NCBI RefSeq assembly: GCF_000200595.1
Contig: NC_014810.2
Location: forward strand, 62,001-126,000
DNA: 64,000 bases
Reading direction: 5' to 3'
Source of the DNA: Helicobacter felis ATCC 49179
GTDB lineage: Bacteria > Campylobacterota > Campylobacteria > Campylobacterales > Helicobacteraceae
Each line of letters starts with the position of its first letter. Position 1 is the first letter of the stretch. The notes under the pieces were generated by a model, which saw only the letters and a list, made by a program, of their open reading frames with translations, was not told the origin of the DNA and did not search any database. Positions 36,608 through 46,643 of this stretch are shown here, one piece after another. The translations under genes and the position numbers were made by a program.

Positions 36608-37754
36608 TTTGCTCCATAAATTCCTTTAATCTTGCTAGTCCTTTTTTGATCTGTTCGAGCGAACAGGCATAGGACATGCGCACAAAACCCTCCATCTCAA
36701 AGGCAGAGCCGGGCACCAACGCCACGCCTTGACTCTGTAACAAATCTTGGCAAAACTCTACACTAGAATGAGGGATTTTAATCCACACATAAAAAGCCCC
36801 CTGTGGCTTGAGGCAACTCAGACCTTCAACGGTATTGATCCCTGCATAAGCCACATCGCGGCGCTCCTTAAAAGCCAAGCGCATGCGCTCCACATCTGCA
36901 TTCACTGCTCCACTGAGGGCGTACACAGCGGCGTATTGGGCGATGGAATTAATATTAGAAGTGCTATGGCTTTGCAGAGCGACCATGTGTTTGAGTAAAG
37001 TCTTATCCTTAGTGCCCAAAAAGCCCACACGCCAACCCGTCATACTGAAAGCTTTAGAGAGTCCATTAATAGTGATGGTGCGCTCTAGCATGCCAGACAA
37101 GGCTCCAAAGGCGTAAAATGCCCCATCATAAACTAATTTTTCATAAATTTCATCGCTCAACACAAAGGCGTTAGAAGTGGCGATTACTTGGGCTAGGGCT
37201 TCTAATTCCTCTCTGGAATAAACCATGCCTGTGGGATTAGAGGGGGTGGTGAGCACGATGATTTTGGTTTGGGCATTGAGCGCGCTTTTGAGCTGTGCGG
37301 GGGTGATCTTAAAACCGCTCTCTGCGTTGGTGGGCACAAAGACTGCTTTAGCTCCACTATAGCGCACAAGCTCTGGATAAGTTACCCAACAAGGGGTAGG
37401 GATAATCACCTCATCTTCAGGATTGAGCAAGGCCTGAAACACATTAAACAGGCATTGCTTGGCCCCATTGCAAAGCATCACCTCATCGGGGGCATAATCA
37501 AGCTGGTTTTCTTGCTGGAATTTTGCGCTCACGCTTTTAAGCAGATCGGGTATCCCTTTTACGGGAGTGTATTTGCTATGTCCTGCTTGAATTGCCTTGA
37601 TAGCAGCTTGTTTGACACTCTCTGGAGTATCAAAGTCCGGCTCACCTGCGCTAAAACTCAAAATATCTCTGCCCTGTGCCTTGAGCTCTTGGGCTAAGGT
37701 AGTGATGGCTATGGTGCTAGATTCTTGAATCTGTGTGATTTGTTTAGAGTACAT
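36600..37754 (-). CDS. aspB: aspartate aminotransferase (class I)
   Basis: PLP enzyme exchanging the amino group between aspartate and 2-oxoglutarate, 384 aa. Motifs: FSAGEPDFDTPESVKQAAIK near the N-terminus, CNGAKQCLFNVFQALLNPED, TPSNPTGMVYSREELE, YEKLVYDG and the PLP lysine in NGLSKAFSMTGWRVGFLG. This is the Igamma type seen in Helicobacter. A good start lies at 37754. Specificity (aspartate or broader) is inferred from similarity. Confidence 0.92.
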   Translation of the reverse strand: MYSKQITQIQESSTIAITTLAQELKAQGRDILSFSAGEPDFDTPESVKQAAIKAIQAGHSKYTPVKGIPDLLKSVSAKFQQENQLDYAPDEVMLCNGAKQCLFNVFQALLNPEDEVIIPTPCWVTYPELVRYSGAKAVFVPTNAESGFKITPAQLKSALNAQTKIIVLTTPSNPTGMVYSREELEALAQVIATSNAFVLSDEIYEKLVYDGAFYAFGALSGMLERTITINGLSKAFSMTGWRVGFLGTKDKTLLKHMVALQSHSTSNINSIAQYAAVYALSGAVNADVERMRLAFKERRDVAYAGINTVEGLSCLKPQGAFYVWIKIPHSSVEFCQDLLQSQGVALVPGSAFEMEGFVRMSYACSLEQIKKGLARLKEFMEQRA

Positions 37755-37817
37755 GATAATCCTTGTGCTTAGTATAAAACAATCCTACATACTAGCAGTG
37801 CAAACATGAAAATTCGC

Positions 37818-37823
37818 TATAAT
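37818..37823 (+). promoter_or_regulatory. -10 box for the repeat-containing outer membrane protein
   Basis: GCTATAAT in the 131-base gap before the gene, leaving a leader of about 55 bases. Confidence 0.55.
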
Positions 37824-37885
37824 TACAAGTTTAGAGAATTGGTTTGCTAGGCTCTCTAATCTAATTTTGCTGTGAAAGGGTTCTT

Positions 37886-38893
37886 GTGTCTTTTAACACA
37901 ACAAACAACAAACAACAAACAACAAACAACAAACAACAAACAACAAACAACAAACACACACTTCTAAGCCTTAGTGTTGCCACACTTCTCTCTTTATGCC
38001 CTCTGAGTGCAGAAGATAATGGCATGTATGTGCAGGGTGGTTTCCAGTATTCTAACTTTTCAGGGCAACGCACCCAAGATCTCACCTCTTATACCTTTGC
38101 CCCTGAAAGTGGTGCTTCTTGTGATGAGTATCATGGTGCGGATTATTTACCCGGCTCAACAACTACATGCCGATGGGGTGGTCGTGTGGGCGTAAACCCC
38201 TACAATGGTAATTTATACGGCGCAGATATCCAGCTTGGATACAAGCAATTTTTTGGCAAGAGCAAGCACTTTGGATTGCGCTATTATGGTATGTTTAGCG
38301 GACAGGGTGGGCGCGCTAGCTCGGTTGTCACCAGTATATTCAGGAGTACTAATATCTTAAACCAACCCTCTGCTAACCTCTTTTATGGTGTGGGGATGGA
38401 TGCCCTCTTTAACTTCTATGAACGCAATCACCGTACCTTTGGGATGTTTGTAGGGTTTATGATTGGAGGGAGCACATGGCTGATGGGTAAAAGCACCTCT
38501 CCGGATAACTGCCAATGGACAACAACGACAGAAACAGCGACAGAGGTTAAAACAGCCTGTGCAACTATGAACGAAAGTTTCAAAAATGAAGCTGATCGTA
38601 TTAACAACCCCTACACGCCACCCGGTGCCACTCCTAAGGAAAAAACAGGCAAAGCCACTTTCTCCCCCACCGCCTTCCAATTTATCTTTAATGTGGGTTT
38701 ACGCACCAACTTCACCAAACATCAGGGCTTTGAATTTGGTGTGCGTATTCCCACTATCGACGATCCCTACTTCACCATCAAAAACACAAAAGGCGAGGGC
38801 AATGGATACTTGGATGGAGGGATTGATTCAAGCGAAAAAGTTATTTTTAGACGCAATGTTGCCCTCTATTGGAACTACGCCTATAATTTCTAA
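37886..38893 (+). CDS. Hof/Hop-like outer membrane protein with heptanucleotide repeat in the signal region
   Basis: 335-aa beta-barrel. The GTG at 37886, 5 bases after AAAGGG, opens MSFNTTNNKQQTTNNKQQTT; the Asn/Lys/Gln/Thr section is the translation of eight AACAAAC copies, each three copies giving the 7-residue unit NNKQQTT. A hydrophobic signal core then ends at CPLSAED. The barrel carries MYVQGGFQYSNFSG, IQLGYKQFFGKSKHFGLRYY, MFSGQGG, LFYGVGMDALFNFYERNHRT and ends RRNVALYWNYAYNF. It is a paralogue of the OFF gene at 54553-55453. The present copy number keeps the frame open. Confidence 0.88.
   Translation: MSFNTTNNKQQTTNNKQQTTNNKHTLLSLSVATLLSLCPLSAEDNGMYVQGGFQYSNFSGQRTQDLTSYTFAPESGASCDEYHGADYLPGSTTTCRWGGRVGVNPYNGNLYGADIQLGYKQFFGKSKHFGLRYYGMFSGQGGRASSVVTSIFRSTNILNQPSANLFYGVGMDALFNFYERNHRTFGMFVGFMIGGSTWLMGKSTSPDNCQWTTTTETATEVKTACATMNESFKNEADRINNPYTPPGATPKEKTGKATFSPTAFQFIFNVGLRTNFTKHQGFEFGVRIPTIDDPYFTIKNTKGEGNGYLDGGIDSSEKVIFRRNVALYWNYAYNF
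37900..37955 (+). repeat. (AACAAAC)8 tandem repeat, switchable
   Basis: Eight perfect copies of a 7-base unit (56 bases) within the first codons of the outer membrane protein gene. Because 7 is not a multiple of 3, gain or loss of one or two copies shifts the frame. Confidence 0.95.
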
Positions 38894-39037
38894 AATATTG
38901 GGGGGTTAACCCCTAAAAGTTTCTATACAGACAAAGCCTACAAAAGCAGATGTTTTTAATTTATTTCTGGGGGGAGGTTGGGTTAGTTTTTGATTTTTAG
39001 ACAAAAAAGATCAAAGTGTCAAAGTATAAATTTTTGC

Positions 39038-39043
39038 TATAAT
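39038..39043 (+). promoter_or_regulatory. extended -10 box directly at the lpxR start
   Basis: TTGCTATAAT ends at 39043, 7 bases before the lpxR ATG at 39051, so transcription from it would begin at or next to the A of the start codon. Confidence 0.5.
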
Positions 39044-39050
39044 AAAATCT

Positions 39051-40034
39051 ATGCGTTGCTTGCTCCCCTTGCTCTTTTTGTTGTCCGGCTTGAGCGCGGT
39101 TTCTCTTGTGCCCTATAAAAGGCAATATATCGATTTGCTTAGTGAGAACGATGCCTATATCGATCCCTACATCGATCGCTACTACACGGCTGGGACACGC
39201 ATCGGCTGGGCGAGCAAGGAATACGATTTTAGCCACTCTAAAATGGCATGGCTAGACTATTTGAGTTTACAGATTCAAAAGCCTAAAGTCAGCCGTTTTA
39301 CTCTCTATTTGACCCAAACCATGTTCACTCCAACTTTAGCCCACCGCACACTCACCACCCCAGTAAGAGGCGATCATCTCTATGGGGGTTGGTTGCGCGC
39401 ACAATTAGGAATCTTGCAAAGAAGTGAGCATACCTTAGAGACTTTGGCGATCTCTATGGGCACGACAGGGCCGGGGGCTTTAGCAGGTAAAACCCAAGAT
39501 TTGATTCACACTTGGGGGCACGATCCTAAGTTTTTAGGTTGGGGAAGTCAAATTAAGAATGAATTTATTTTTGAGATTCACTATTCTTGGCTACAAAAAG
39601 TCCCTCTTCTTAAAAGCCGTTTTTTTGATGTGGATATGCTGGCTGGCGCGGGGATGGATCTGGGTAACGCTATTACAGATTTTAAGTTAGGTTCTATGTT
39701 GCGCTTGGGGTATAATCTGAGTGTAGATTTTGGACCTAATAAAATCAACACGGGTTTTAGCGGAGGGATGCCCGTGAGCGATAAGTTTTCACTATATATC
39801 TTTGCCGGGGCCACAGGCAAATTCCAACCCATCGATGTTTTTGTGCAGGGCAATAGCCCCACCACAAGGGGGATCACCGCTTTGCCCTATTTTCTCTATA
39901 ATGCTGAGATTGGGATCGCGATTGCCTACAAGGGCACTAGGCTTTCCTTTAGCGCGATCGATTTGAGCAAGACTTTTAAAGACCAACCCCGAAACCACAA
40001 TATTGGGAGTATAGAATTGGACATTGCATTTTGA
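39051..40034 (+). CDS. lpxR: lipid A 3'-O-deacylase
   Basis: Outer membrane beta-barrel hydrolase that removes the 3' acyl chains from lipid A, lowering recognition by the host. 327 aa with a signal peptide (MRCLLPLLFLLSGLSAVS). Family motifs: DLLSENDAYID and DRYYTAGTRIGW near the N-terminus (Asn/Asp ligands), LTQTMFTP, SMGTTGPGALAGKTQDLIH and GWGSQIKNEFIF, with C-terminal IELDIAF. No ribosome-binding site precedes the ATG; the leader seems to be absent. TTGA overlap links it to the next gene. Confidence 0.93.
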   Translation: MRCLLPLLFLLSGLSAVSLVPYKRQYIDLLSENDAYIDPYIDRYYTAGTRIGWASKEYDFSHSKMAWLDYLSLQIQKPKVSRFTLYLTQTMFTPTLAHRTLTTPVRGDHLYGGWLRAQLGILQRSEHTLETLAISMGTTGPGALAGKTQDLIHTWGHDPKFLGWGSQIKNEFIFEIHYSWLQKVPLLKSRFFDVDMLAGAGMDLGNAITDFKLGSMLRLGYNLSVDFGPNKINTGFSGGMPVSDKFSLYIFAGATGKFQPIDVFVQGNSPTTRGITALPYFLYNAEIGIAIAYKGTRLSFSAIDLSKTFKDQPRNHNIGSIELDIAF

Positions 40035-40876
40035 AAAAAAGGAAATTTTTGCGGATTCTTGTCATCGCAGGCGCGTTATTGGTTGTGGGATTGTTGGGGG
40101 TGGGGCTTAAACTCAGCCATGACATTAAAAAAACCCTGCAGGATAGCTTGAATCACTTGGGCGCGCATATCCACGCTGCCCCCTTTGAGTGCTCGGGCTT
40201 TAAGCACATTGAGTGCGTGAGCGCAGGGGTTAAAAACCCTGATCTAGGCCCTATTGTGGTGCAATTAGCACAAGTCAAAAACGATGGCTTGGAGTTTGAG
40301 CTAGATATCAAACAGATCCAAAGCGCCAAAAAATGGACACCCAAGAGCGCGCATTGCACTCTCACTCTCCAGCTCAAAGATCAGACACTCCACACACAAA
40401 GCCAATGCCAAGCCCCCGGGGAGTTAGGCTATGCGCTGGGACTAAAAGCCCGTCTTAAAGACCCTCAAAAGCCCCTCAATCTTAAATCTCTCTTACAGAC
40501 CAACGACCTTAAAGCATTGCAAGCGCATGTAGAAACCCTAGATGTGGACTTGAAAAGCAAGGATTTTAAAGCGATTTTATTGCCCCTCTTGCAAGAATCC
40601 GGCGATCTCAAAGACCCTAAGGACTACCAAAAAGCCCTAGCAGATATTCAAAAATCCTTTCAGGGCATCGTGATCGTGGGTTTGATGGTAGCCGGCTTGC
40701 AAGAAGAGGTTACGCACGCCCAAGACTTGATTAAAGCCTTTAACGCCTTTGCCAAAAATGAAAAAGATCATTTCGGTTTTACTTTGCACAATAAAGACCC
40801 CCATTTTAAATCTTTAGATTCTCTAGATAACCCATGGGAGTTTTTGCCCCACTTGAGCCTAAAAGTGCACCCATGA
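40031..40876 (+). CDS. membrane-anchored hypothetical protein
   Basis: 281 aa with a basic N-terminus and one helix (about 9-27, ILVIAGALLVVGLLGVGLKL), then a periplasmic domain of mixed strands and helices with cysteine pairs (FECSGFKHIECVSAG; AHCTLTL with HTQSQC) suited to disulphides. The TTG start overlaps the lpxR stop (TTGA), and the stop overlaps dgkA (ATGA). No family recognised. Its place between lpxR and dgkA suggests an envelope-lipid function, by context only. Confidence 0.65.
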   Translation: MKKRKFLRILVIAGALLVVGLLGVGLKLSHDIKKTLQDSLNHLGAHIHAAPFECSGFKHIECVSAGVKNPDLGPIVVQLAQVKNDGLEFELDIKQIQSAKKWTPKSAHCTLTLQLKDQTLHTQSQCQAPGELGYALGLKARLKDPQKPLNLKSLLQTNDLKALQAHVETLDVDLKSKDFKAILLPLLQESGDLKDPKDYQKALADIQKSFQGIVIVGLMVAGLQEEVTHAQDLIKAFNAFAKNEKDHFGFTLHNKDPHFKSLDSLDNPWEFLPHLSLKVHP

Positions 40877-41211
40877 AGCGCATTTTACAGGCATGGCTTT
40901 ATTCAAAGGCAGGTTTAAAAGCAGCCTTTCATGACGAGCCGGCGTTTAAACAAGTGGTGTTGCTCGCACTTTTGGGCTTTGTGGGGGCGTGTTTTGTAGC
41001 GCATACCTTTAGCCAATTTGCCCTTTTAGTTCTGCCCGGGGTGTTGTGCGTGGTGGTGGAATTGCTCAATAGCGCCATTGAAAACGCCGTAGATTTCACC
41101 GGTACCCACCAACACCCCCTAGCCAAGAAGGCTAAGGATATGGGCAGTGCTGCCCAACTGATCGCTCTGGTGTTTTTCGCGCTCGTATGGGGGGCTTATT
41201 TTGTATTCTAG
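40873..41211 (+). CDS. dgkA: diacylglycerol kinase
   Basis: Small trimeric membrane kinase recycling diacylglycerol to phosphatidate. The ATG at 40873 overlaps the previous stop (ATGA) and gives 112 aa with three membrane helices. The family motif [14 protein letters not shown] and the start region [14 protein letters not shown] with the catalytic Glu are present. It follows an LpxR/hypothetical pair and precedes gyrA, as in H. pylori. Confidence 0.94.
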   Translation: MKRILQAWLYSKAGLKAAFHDEPAFKQVVLLALLGFVGACFVAHTFSQFALLVLPGVLCVVVELLNSAIENAVDFTGTHQHPLAKKAKDMGSAAQLIALVFFALVWGAYFVF

Positions 41212-41219
41212 GAGAAGTT

Positions 41220-43640
41220 TTGCAACCCAAGATTGAAGATATCCGCATTGAAGAATCCCTAAAAGAGAGTTATTTAGACTACTCTATGAGCGTGATTGTG
41301 GGGCGCGCTCTGCCTGACGCTAGAGATGGGCTAAAACCCGTGCACCGCCGCATTTTATACGCCATGCACGAGTTAGGTTTGGGTTCTAAAGTGCCCTATA
41401 AAAAAAGCGCGCGCATTGTGGGGGATGTGATCGGTAAATACCACCCCCATGGGGATAGTGCGGTTTATGAGGCCTTAGTGCGCATGGCACAAGACTTTTC
41501 TATGCGCTTGCCCCTAGTGGACGGGCAGGGCAATTTTGGCTCGATCGATGGAGATAATGCTGCAGCGATGCGCTACACTGAAGCGCGCATGGCAGCTCCT
41601 AGCGAGGAGCTTCTAAGAGACTTAGACAAAGACACCATCGACTTTGTGTCCAACTACGACAGCACTCTCAAAGAACCCGACATTCTGCCCAGCCGTCTGC
41701 CTAACTTGCTCATCAATGGCTCCAGTGGGATCGCTGTGGGGATGGCGACCTCCATCCCACCCCATCGCCCCGATGAAATCATCGATGCGTTGATTTATGT
41801 GCTAGAAAACCCCCAAGCTGAATTGATCGACCTTGTAGAGATCGTGCAGGGGCCAGATTTCCCCACCGGGGGCGTGGTCTATGGCAAGGCAGGGATTTTA
41901 GAGGCTTATACTACGGGGCGAGGGCGCATTAAAGTGCGCGCCAAGAGTCGGGTAGAAAAACACAATAACCGCGAGACAATTATTATTGAGGAAATCCCCT
42001 ATCAGGTCAATAAAGCCAAGTTGGTCGAGCAGATCAGCACCCTAGCCAAAGACAAGATTGTAGAGGGCATTGCAGAGGTGCGCGATGAATCCGATCGCGA
42101 AGGGGTGCGTGTGGTCATTGAGCTGAAAAAAGACGCGTATTCTGAAATTGTGCTCAACCATCTTTACAAGTCTAGCAATATGGAGATCACCTTTAGTATT
42201 ATCTTGCTAGCTATTTATAATAAAGAACCGCGTGTATTCAATCTCTTAGAGTTGCTGAAACTCTTCTTAGTCCATCGCAAAAGTGTGGTGATTCGGCGCA
42301 CCATCCACGAACTAGAAAAAGCCAAAGCACGCGCGCACATCCTAGAGGGGCTAAAAGTTGCCATGCAACACAGCGAGGCGGTGATTGCTCTGATTAAGGG
42401 AAGCGCGGACGCGCAGGGGGCTAAGGACTTATTGATGCAAACCCACCATTTGAGCGAGGAGCAAAGCAAAGCCATTTTAGATATGCGCTTGCAACGCCTT
42501 ACCGGGTTAGAACAAGAAAAAATCCAGCAAGAGCACACCCAGTTACAAGAAAAAATCGCGCTCTTAGAAGAGATTTTACAAAATGCAGACAAGCTCAACG
42601 CCTTGATCAAAGAGGAGCTTTTAGAGGTCAAAGAGAAATTTAGCACTCCAAGAAAAACCCAGATTGAAGAGGATTATGAGGGGATTGGCATTGAGGATTT
42701 GATCGCCCATGAGGACATGGTGGTAACCATCAGTCATAAGGGCTATGTGAAGCGTGTGCCTTTAAAAGTGTATGAACAGCAAAGGCGCGGAGGCAAGGGC
42801 AAAAACTCTGGCAACACCCACGAGGACGATTTTATCGAGTCTTTTTTCATCGCCAATACGCATGACACGATTCTATTCATCACCAACACCGGGCAACTCC
42901 ATTGGCTCAAGGTGTATAAAATCCCTGAGATGGGGCGTAATGCGATTGGGCGCGCCTTGGTCAATTTGATCGACTTACAACCCGGGGAGAGTATCAAGGC
43001 GACCATTCCTACTAAGGATTTTGACGCGGATAAATCCCTTGTGTTTTTTACCAAAAATGGCATCGTCAAGCGCACAGAACTCAGCGCTTTTGGGCGCATT
43101 AGAGGGGGCGTGCGCGCCATTGTGTTAGAAGAGGATGACGCGCTAGTTACGGCTAAGATCATCGACTCTAGTGTGCAGGAACTCTTTATGGCCAGCTCTA
43201 AGGGGATGTGTATCCGCTTTAGTGTGGAGAGTGTGCGCGAGATGGGGCGTGTGGCTAGGGGGGTTAGAGGCATGCGCCTAAGAGAGGGGGATTTTGTGAT
43301 CGGAGCGGGGGGGGTTAGCTCAGATGAGCAAAAGTTACTCAGTGTGAGTTCCAAGGGCATAGGCAAACAGACTCTAGCGGGGGCTTACCGCGCACAGGGG
43401 CGGGGCGGTTTGGGTGTGATTGGGGTCAAAATCACGCCCAAAACGGGTCATCTTGTGGGGATTGTGAGCGTGGATGAGGGGCAGGATTTGATGTTGCTTA
43501 CCAAAAGCGGGAAGATGATTCGCATGCCTATGGAAACCATCCGCGAAACCGGGCGCAATGCTAGTGGGGTTAAGCTGGTGCAGATGGAAAGCGATGAGGT
43601 GGTCTATGCGAGCACCTGCCCTAAAGAAGAAGTCGAGTAA
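41220..43640 (+). CDS. gyrA: DNA gyrase subunit A
   Basis: Breakage-reunion subunit introducing negative supercoils. The TTG at 41220 follows AGGAG (which overlaps the dgkA stop) and gives 806 aa; earlier in-frame starts would run into dgk[21 protein letters not shown] opens the family region; active Tyr in [11 protein letters not shown]. In the quinolone region [17 protein letters not shown], Ser stands at the E. coli Ser83 position and Glu at the Asp87 position. The C-terminal pinwheel includes the GyrA box (QRRGGKGK). Confidence 0.96.
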   Translation: MQPKIEDIRIEESLKESYLDYSMSVIVGRALPDARDGLKPVHRRILYAMHELGLGSKVPYKKSARIVGDVIGKYHPHGDSAVYEALVRMAQDFSMRLPLVDGQGNFGSIDGDNAAAMRYTEARMAAPSEELLRDLDKDTIDFVSNYDSTLKEPDILPSRLPNLLINGSSGIAVGMATSIPPHRPDEIIDALIYVLENPQAELIDLVEIVQGPDFPTGGVVYGKAGILEAYTTGRGRIKVRAKSRVEKHNNRETIIIEEIPYQVNKAKLVEQISTLAKDKIVEGIAEVRDESDREGVRVVIELKKDAYSEIVLNHLYKSSNMEITFSIILLAIYNKEPRVFNLLELLKLFLVHRKSVVIRRTIHELEKAKARAHILEGLKVAMQHSEAVIALIKGSADAQGAKDLLMQTHHLSEEQSKAILDMRLQRLTGLEQEKIQQEHTQLQEKIALLEEILQNADKLNALIKEELLEVKEKFSTPRKTQIEEDYEGIGIEDLIAHEDMVVTISHKGYVKRVPLKVYEQQRRGGKGKNSGNTHEDDFIESFFIANTHDTILFITNTGQLHWLKVYKIPEMGRNAIGRALVNLIDLQPGESIKATIPTKDFDADKSLVFFTKNGIVKRTELSAFGRIRGGVRAIVLEEDDALVTAKIIDSSVQELFMASSKGMCIRFSVESVREMGRVARGVRGMRLREGDFVIGAGGVSSDEQKLLSVSSKGIGKQTLAGAYRAQGRGGLGVIGVKITPKTGHLVGIVSVDEGQDLMLLTKSGKMIRMPMETIRETGRNASGVKLVQMESDEVVYASTCPKEEVE

Positions 43641-44037
43641 AGTCTTTTTATTGGTGTGCCTGATGGGGCTTTTGCGCGCACAGGATTTTGTGATCTCCTA
43701 TGCCATGCAGGTGCACAATGGAATCGCCCAGCGTCAAGCTTTTGGGATCGCGCGCGCGCTAAGAGATCACACCAGCAAGGCGTCTTATACATGCGAAATC
43801 CCGGTCAATGAGCCCAAACTCCCCCCCAAACAAGAGCCTTTTTTGCTAGATATTTTGTTAAAAAGTTACCAAGATGAGGTAGTAGATTGTCTGTATCAAG
43901 GCGAAGTGCGCATTGAAAGCAGTGGCTTTAATACACATTCTCAAAACCAAAACCGCGCCACCTTGCGCATGGTCGCCCCTGCTAATGTGCGCTTAGAGGG
44001 GGGGTTATTGGTGCTTGAAATTTATACAAGGAGATAG
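43606..44037 (+). CDS. exported hypothetical protein
   Basis: 143 aa with a signal sequence ([16 protein letters not shown]). The mature part includes [20 protein letters not shown] and two Cys likely to pair. The ATG at 43606 lies 35 bases inside gyrA. It ends just before the flgR ATG, and H. pylori has an equivalent between gyrA and flgR. Function unknown. Confidence 0.62.
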   Translation: MRAPALKKKSSKVFLLVCLMGLLRAQDFVISYAMQVHNGIAQRQAFGIARALRDHTSKASYTCEIPVNEPKLPPKQEPFLLDILLKSYQDEVVDCLYQGEVRIESSGFNTHSQNQNRATLRMVAPANVRLEGGLLVLEIYTRR

Positions 44038-44038
44038 C

Positions 44039-45178
44039 ATGAAAATTGCCATTGTGGAAGATGACATCAACATGCGCAAGAGTTTAGAGCTTTTTTTTAG
44101 CGATCAGGAGGATTTAGAGGTGGTCGCCTTTAAAAGCCCTAAGGACGCGCTCAAAGCCCTAGATGAGAGTTTTGAGCTCATCATTACAGACATCAACATG
44201 CCCCAAATGGATGGGTTAGAATTTTTACGCAAGCTAGAGGGGCGTTATGAAGCCATTGTGATCACGGGAAATGCCACACTCAACAAAGCCATTGAATCGA
44301 TTCGCTTAGGGGTGAAAGACTTTTTTCAAAAGCCCTTTAAGCCCGAATTGCTTTTAGAGTCTATTTATCGCAGTAAAAAGGTGCTAGAGTTTCACAAAGT
44401 CCACCCCGTCAACAAAGCTTGTAAAAAGGAATTTTTTATCGCCACTTCGCAGGCTTTAGAGGCGGTGCAAAAACAAGCCCTCAAGGCAGCAGCCACAGAT
44501 GCGAGCGTGTTTTTACAAGGACCTAGTGGGGTGGGCAAAGAAGTGTTTGCCCACTTTATCCACGAGAACTCTAAGCGCAAGGGCGCGCCCTTTGTGGCGA
44601 TCAACATGGCAGCAATCCCGGAACATCTTTTGGAATCTGAACTCTTTGGCTATGAAAAGGGGGCATTCACGGACGCCACCACTGCCAAAGCAGGGCTCTT
44701 TGAGAGTGCGCATAAGGGGAGCGTGTTTTTAGATGAGATCAGCGAGATGCCTTTGAAATTGCAAAGCAAGCTTTTAAGGGCGATCCAAGAAAAGGAGATC
44801 ACGAGGTTAGGCAGTCATAAGCCCATTAAAATTGATGTGCGTTTCATCGCTGCGACCAATACTAACATTCAAGAAAAGATCAATGCCAAAGAATTTAGGG
44901 AGGATTTGTTTTTTCGCCTGCACACTATCCCGCTTAAAATCCCCCCTTTAAGGGAGCGCAAGGAAGAGATTTTACCCTTAGCGGAATGGAAACTACAAGA
45001 AGTGCTGTGCGCCTATGATTTGGGAGAGAAAAGTTTTAGTGAGGGGGCGCAGGAATGTATGCTCAATTACACATGGCATGGCAATATCCGTGAACTACTC
45101 TCTGTGGTGGAGAGGGCGGCGATTTTGAGCGAAGGGGTACAAATTAGCGAAAAGGATCTCTTTTTAGAGAGAAGTTAA
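44039..45178 (+). CDS. flgR: flagellar sigma-54 response regulator FlgR
   Basis: NtrC-type activator of RpoN-dependent flagellar genes, phosphorylated by FlgS. 379 aa: a receiver (VEDDINMRKS, phospho-acceptor Asp51 in IITDINMPQMDG, KPF at about 100), then an AAA+ sigma-54 domain with FLQGPSGVGKEVFAHF (Walker A), YEKGAFTDATTAKAGLFESA (GAFTDA loop) and GSVFLDEISEMPLKLQSKLL. The protein ends at SEKDLFLERS, without a Fis-type DNA-binding helix-turn-helix, as known for H. pylori FlgR. AGGAG precedes the ATG. Confidence 0.95.
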   Translation: MKIAIVEDDINMRKSLELFFSDQEDLEVVAFKSPKDALKALDESFELIITDINMPQMDGLEFLRKLEGRYEAIVITGNATLNKAIESIRLGVKDFFQKPFKPELLLESIYRSKKVLEFHKVHPVNKACKKEFFIATSQALEAVQKQALKAAATDASVFLQGPSGVGKEVFAHFIHENSKRKGAPFVAINMAAIPEHLLESELFGYEKGAFTDATTAKAGLFESAHKGSVFLDEISEMPLKLQSKLLRAIQEKEITRLGSHKPIKIDVRFIAATNTNIQEKINAKEFREDLFFRLHTIPLKIPPLRERKEEILPLAEWKLQEVLCAYDLGEKSFSEGAQECMLNYTWHGNIRELLSVVERAAILSEGVQISEKDLFLERS

Positions 45179-45223
45179 CTTCTTTGTGTTACTCATGGGC
45201 ATCTTGTATAGGAAGGATTGAAA

Positions 45224-46147
45224 ATGGTTTATACGAATGCTTTGGAACTCATCGGGCACACCCCCGTTTTGAAAACGAGCCACCTTTTAGAAGAGGGCTC
45301 GGCGGATTTCTTTGTCAAGTTAGAAAAGTTTAATCCGGGTGGGAGTGTCAAGGATCGTGCCGCTTTGGGAATGATTGAGCAAGCAGAAAAGGACGGGCGA
45401 CTCACTAAGGGAATGACCATTATTGAGCCCACCAGTGGGAATACGGGAATCGCTTTAGCTTTGATGGGACTGCTCAAGGGTTATAGAGTGGTGATTGTGA
45501 TGCCTGAGACGATGAGCATTGAGAGGCGCGAACTCATTAGGGCTTATGGGGCGGAACTCATTTTAACAGAGGGGGCAAAGGGCACTAAGGGGGCGATTGA
45601 TAAAGCCCTAGAGCTAGGACAACAAGAGGGCTATTTTATCCCTCAACAATTTGAAAACCCCGCTAACCCCCAAAAACACTACGACACCACGGCACAGGAA
45701 ATTTTAAAAGATTTACCCAATGTAGACGCGGTGGTGTTGGGTGTGGGCACGGGGGGCACGATCGCAGGCGTGGGGCGCAAATTTAAAGAGCAGAATCACC
45801 ACGCTAAGATCATTGCGGTAGAACCCGCCCAATCGCCCATCTTAAGCGGAGGCACGCACAGCCCGCATAAGATTCAAGGGATCGGCGTGGGCTTTGTGCC
45901 GGGTAATTACGATAAAAGCGTAGTCGATGAGGTGATTGCCGTAGATGAGCGCGATGCGATGCACACCGCTAAACTCTTTGGAGAAAAGGAGGGGATTTTA
46001 GTGGGTATTTCTTCAGGGGCAGCCATTTTTGCCGGGTTGCAGGTAGCACGCAGATTAGGCAAGGGGAAATCCGTCTTAGCCATTGCCCCTGATGGAGGAG
46101 AAAAATACATCTCCACTGGACTTTATGATGCTGGACTTGGATTATAG
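45224..46147 (+). CDS. cysK: cysteine synthase A (O-acetylserine sulfhydrylase)
   Basis: Makes cysteine from O-acetylserine and sulphide. 307 aa starting [20 protein letters not shown] with AGGAAGG upstream (the TTG two codons earlier is less likely). PLP lysine in [18 protein letters not shown], substrate loop [13 protein letters not shown]-phosphate loop [13 protein letters not shown], and [14 protein letters not shown]. It overlaps cysE by about 23 bases, so the two enzymes of cysteine synthesis are coupled. Confidence 0.95.
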   Translation: MVYTNALELIGHTPVLKTSHLLEEGSADFFVKLEKFNPGGSVKDRAALGMIEQAEKDGRLTKGMTIIEPTSGNTGIALALMGLLKGYRVVIVMPETMSIERRELIRAYGAELILTEGAKGTKGAIDKALELGQQEGYFIPQQFENPANPQKHYDTTAQEILKDLPNVDAVVLGVGTGGTIAGVGRKFKEQNHHAKIIAVEPAQSPILSGGTHSPHKIQGIGVGFVPGNYDKSVVDEVIAVDERDAMHTAKLFGEKEGILVGISSGAAIFAGLQVARRLGKGKSVLAIAPDGGEKYISTGLYDAGLGL

Positions 46148-46640
46148 CCTAGAGCGCGCTTTGCAACAAGACCCCGCTGCGCGCAATAAATGGGAGGTGT
46201 TGTTGCTCTATCCGGGAATCCATGCCCTGTTGGCTCACCGCCTAGCCCACGCTTTGCACAAGCGTAGATTCTTTTTTATCGCCCGTGCCCTCTCGCAGTT
46301 GGTGCGCTTTATCACCGGGATAGAAATCCACCCGGGCGCACAGATTGGACGGGGCTTATTCATCGATCACGGTATGGGTGTGGTGATTGGGGAAACCACC
46401 CAAATAGGCGATGATGTAACCATTTATCACGGGGTAACTTTGGGAGGCACGGGCAAGCTCAAGGGCAAACGCCACCCCACTTTGGGCGATCGCGTGGTGG
46501 TGGGAGCGGGCGCAAAGGTTTTAGGGGCTATCACGATCGGGGATGATGTCAAAATCGGCGCGAATGCGGTGGTAGTTTCAGATTTGCCCAACGGAGCGAC
46601 AGCAGTGGGCACAAAGGCTAAGACCATCACAAAGGAATAG
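46125..46640 (+). CDS. cysE: serine O-acetyltransferase
   Basis: Acetylates serine to O-acetylserine for CysK. About 170 aa from tandem ATGs at 46125/46128 inside the end of cysK. A short helical N-domain is followed by a left-handed beta-helix: [40 protein letters not shown] (catalytic His), HGVTLGG, and [20 protein letters not shown]. The short form is typical of Helicobacter. Only 3 bases separate it from the selD start. Confidence 0.93.
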   Translation: MMLDLDYSLERALQQDPAARNKWEVLLLYPGIHALLAHRLAHALHKRRFFFIARALSQLVRFITGIEIHPGAQIGRGLFIDHGMGVVIGETTQIGDDVTIYHGVTLGGTGKLKGKRHPTLGDRVVVGAGAKVLGAITIGDDVKIGANAVVVSDLPNGATAVGTKAKTITKE

Positions 46641-46643
46641 ATA

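Noticed and set aside
37861-38085. Minus-strand frame with LLFVVCC repeats
   Set aside because: It is the antisense of the AACAAAC repeat and has no ribosome-binding site.
38902-38913. GGGGTTAACCCC palindrome after an outer membrane protein gene
   Set aside because: A stem without a following T-tract; too weak to call a terminator.
44039-45178. FlgR appearing truncated at its C-terminus
   Set aside because: Absence of the DNA-binding domain is the known state of Helicobacter FlgR, not damage.
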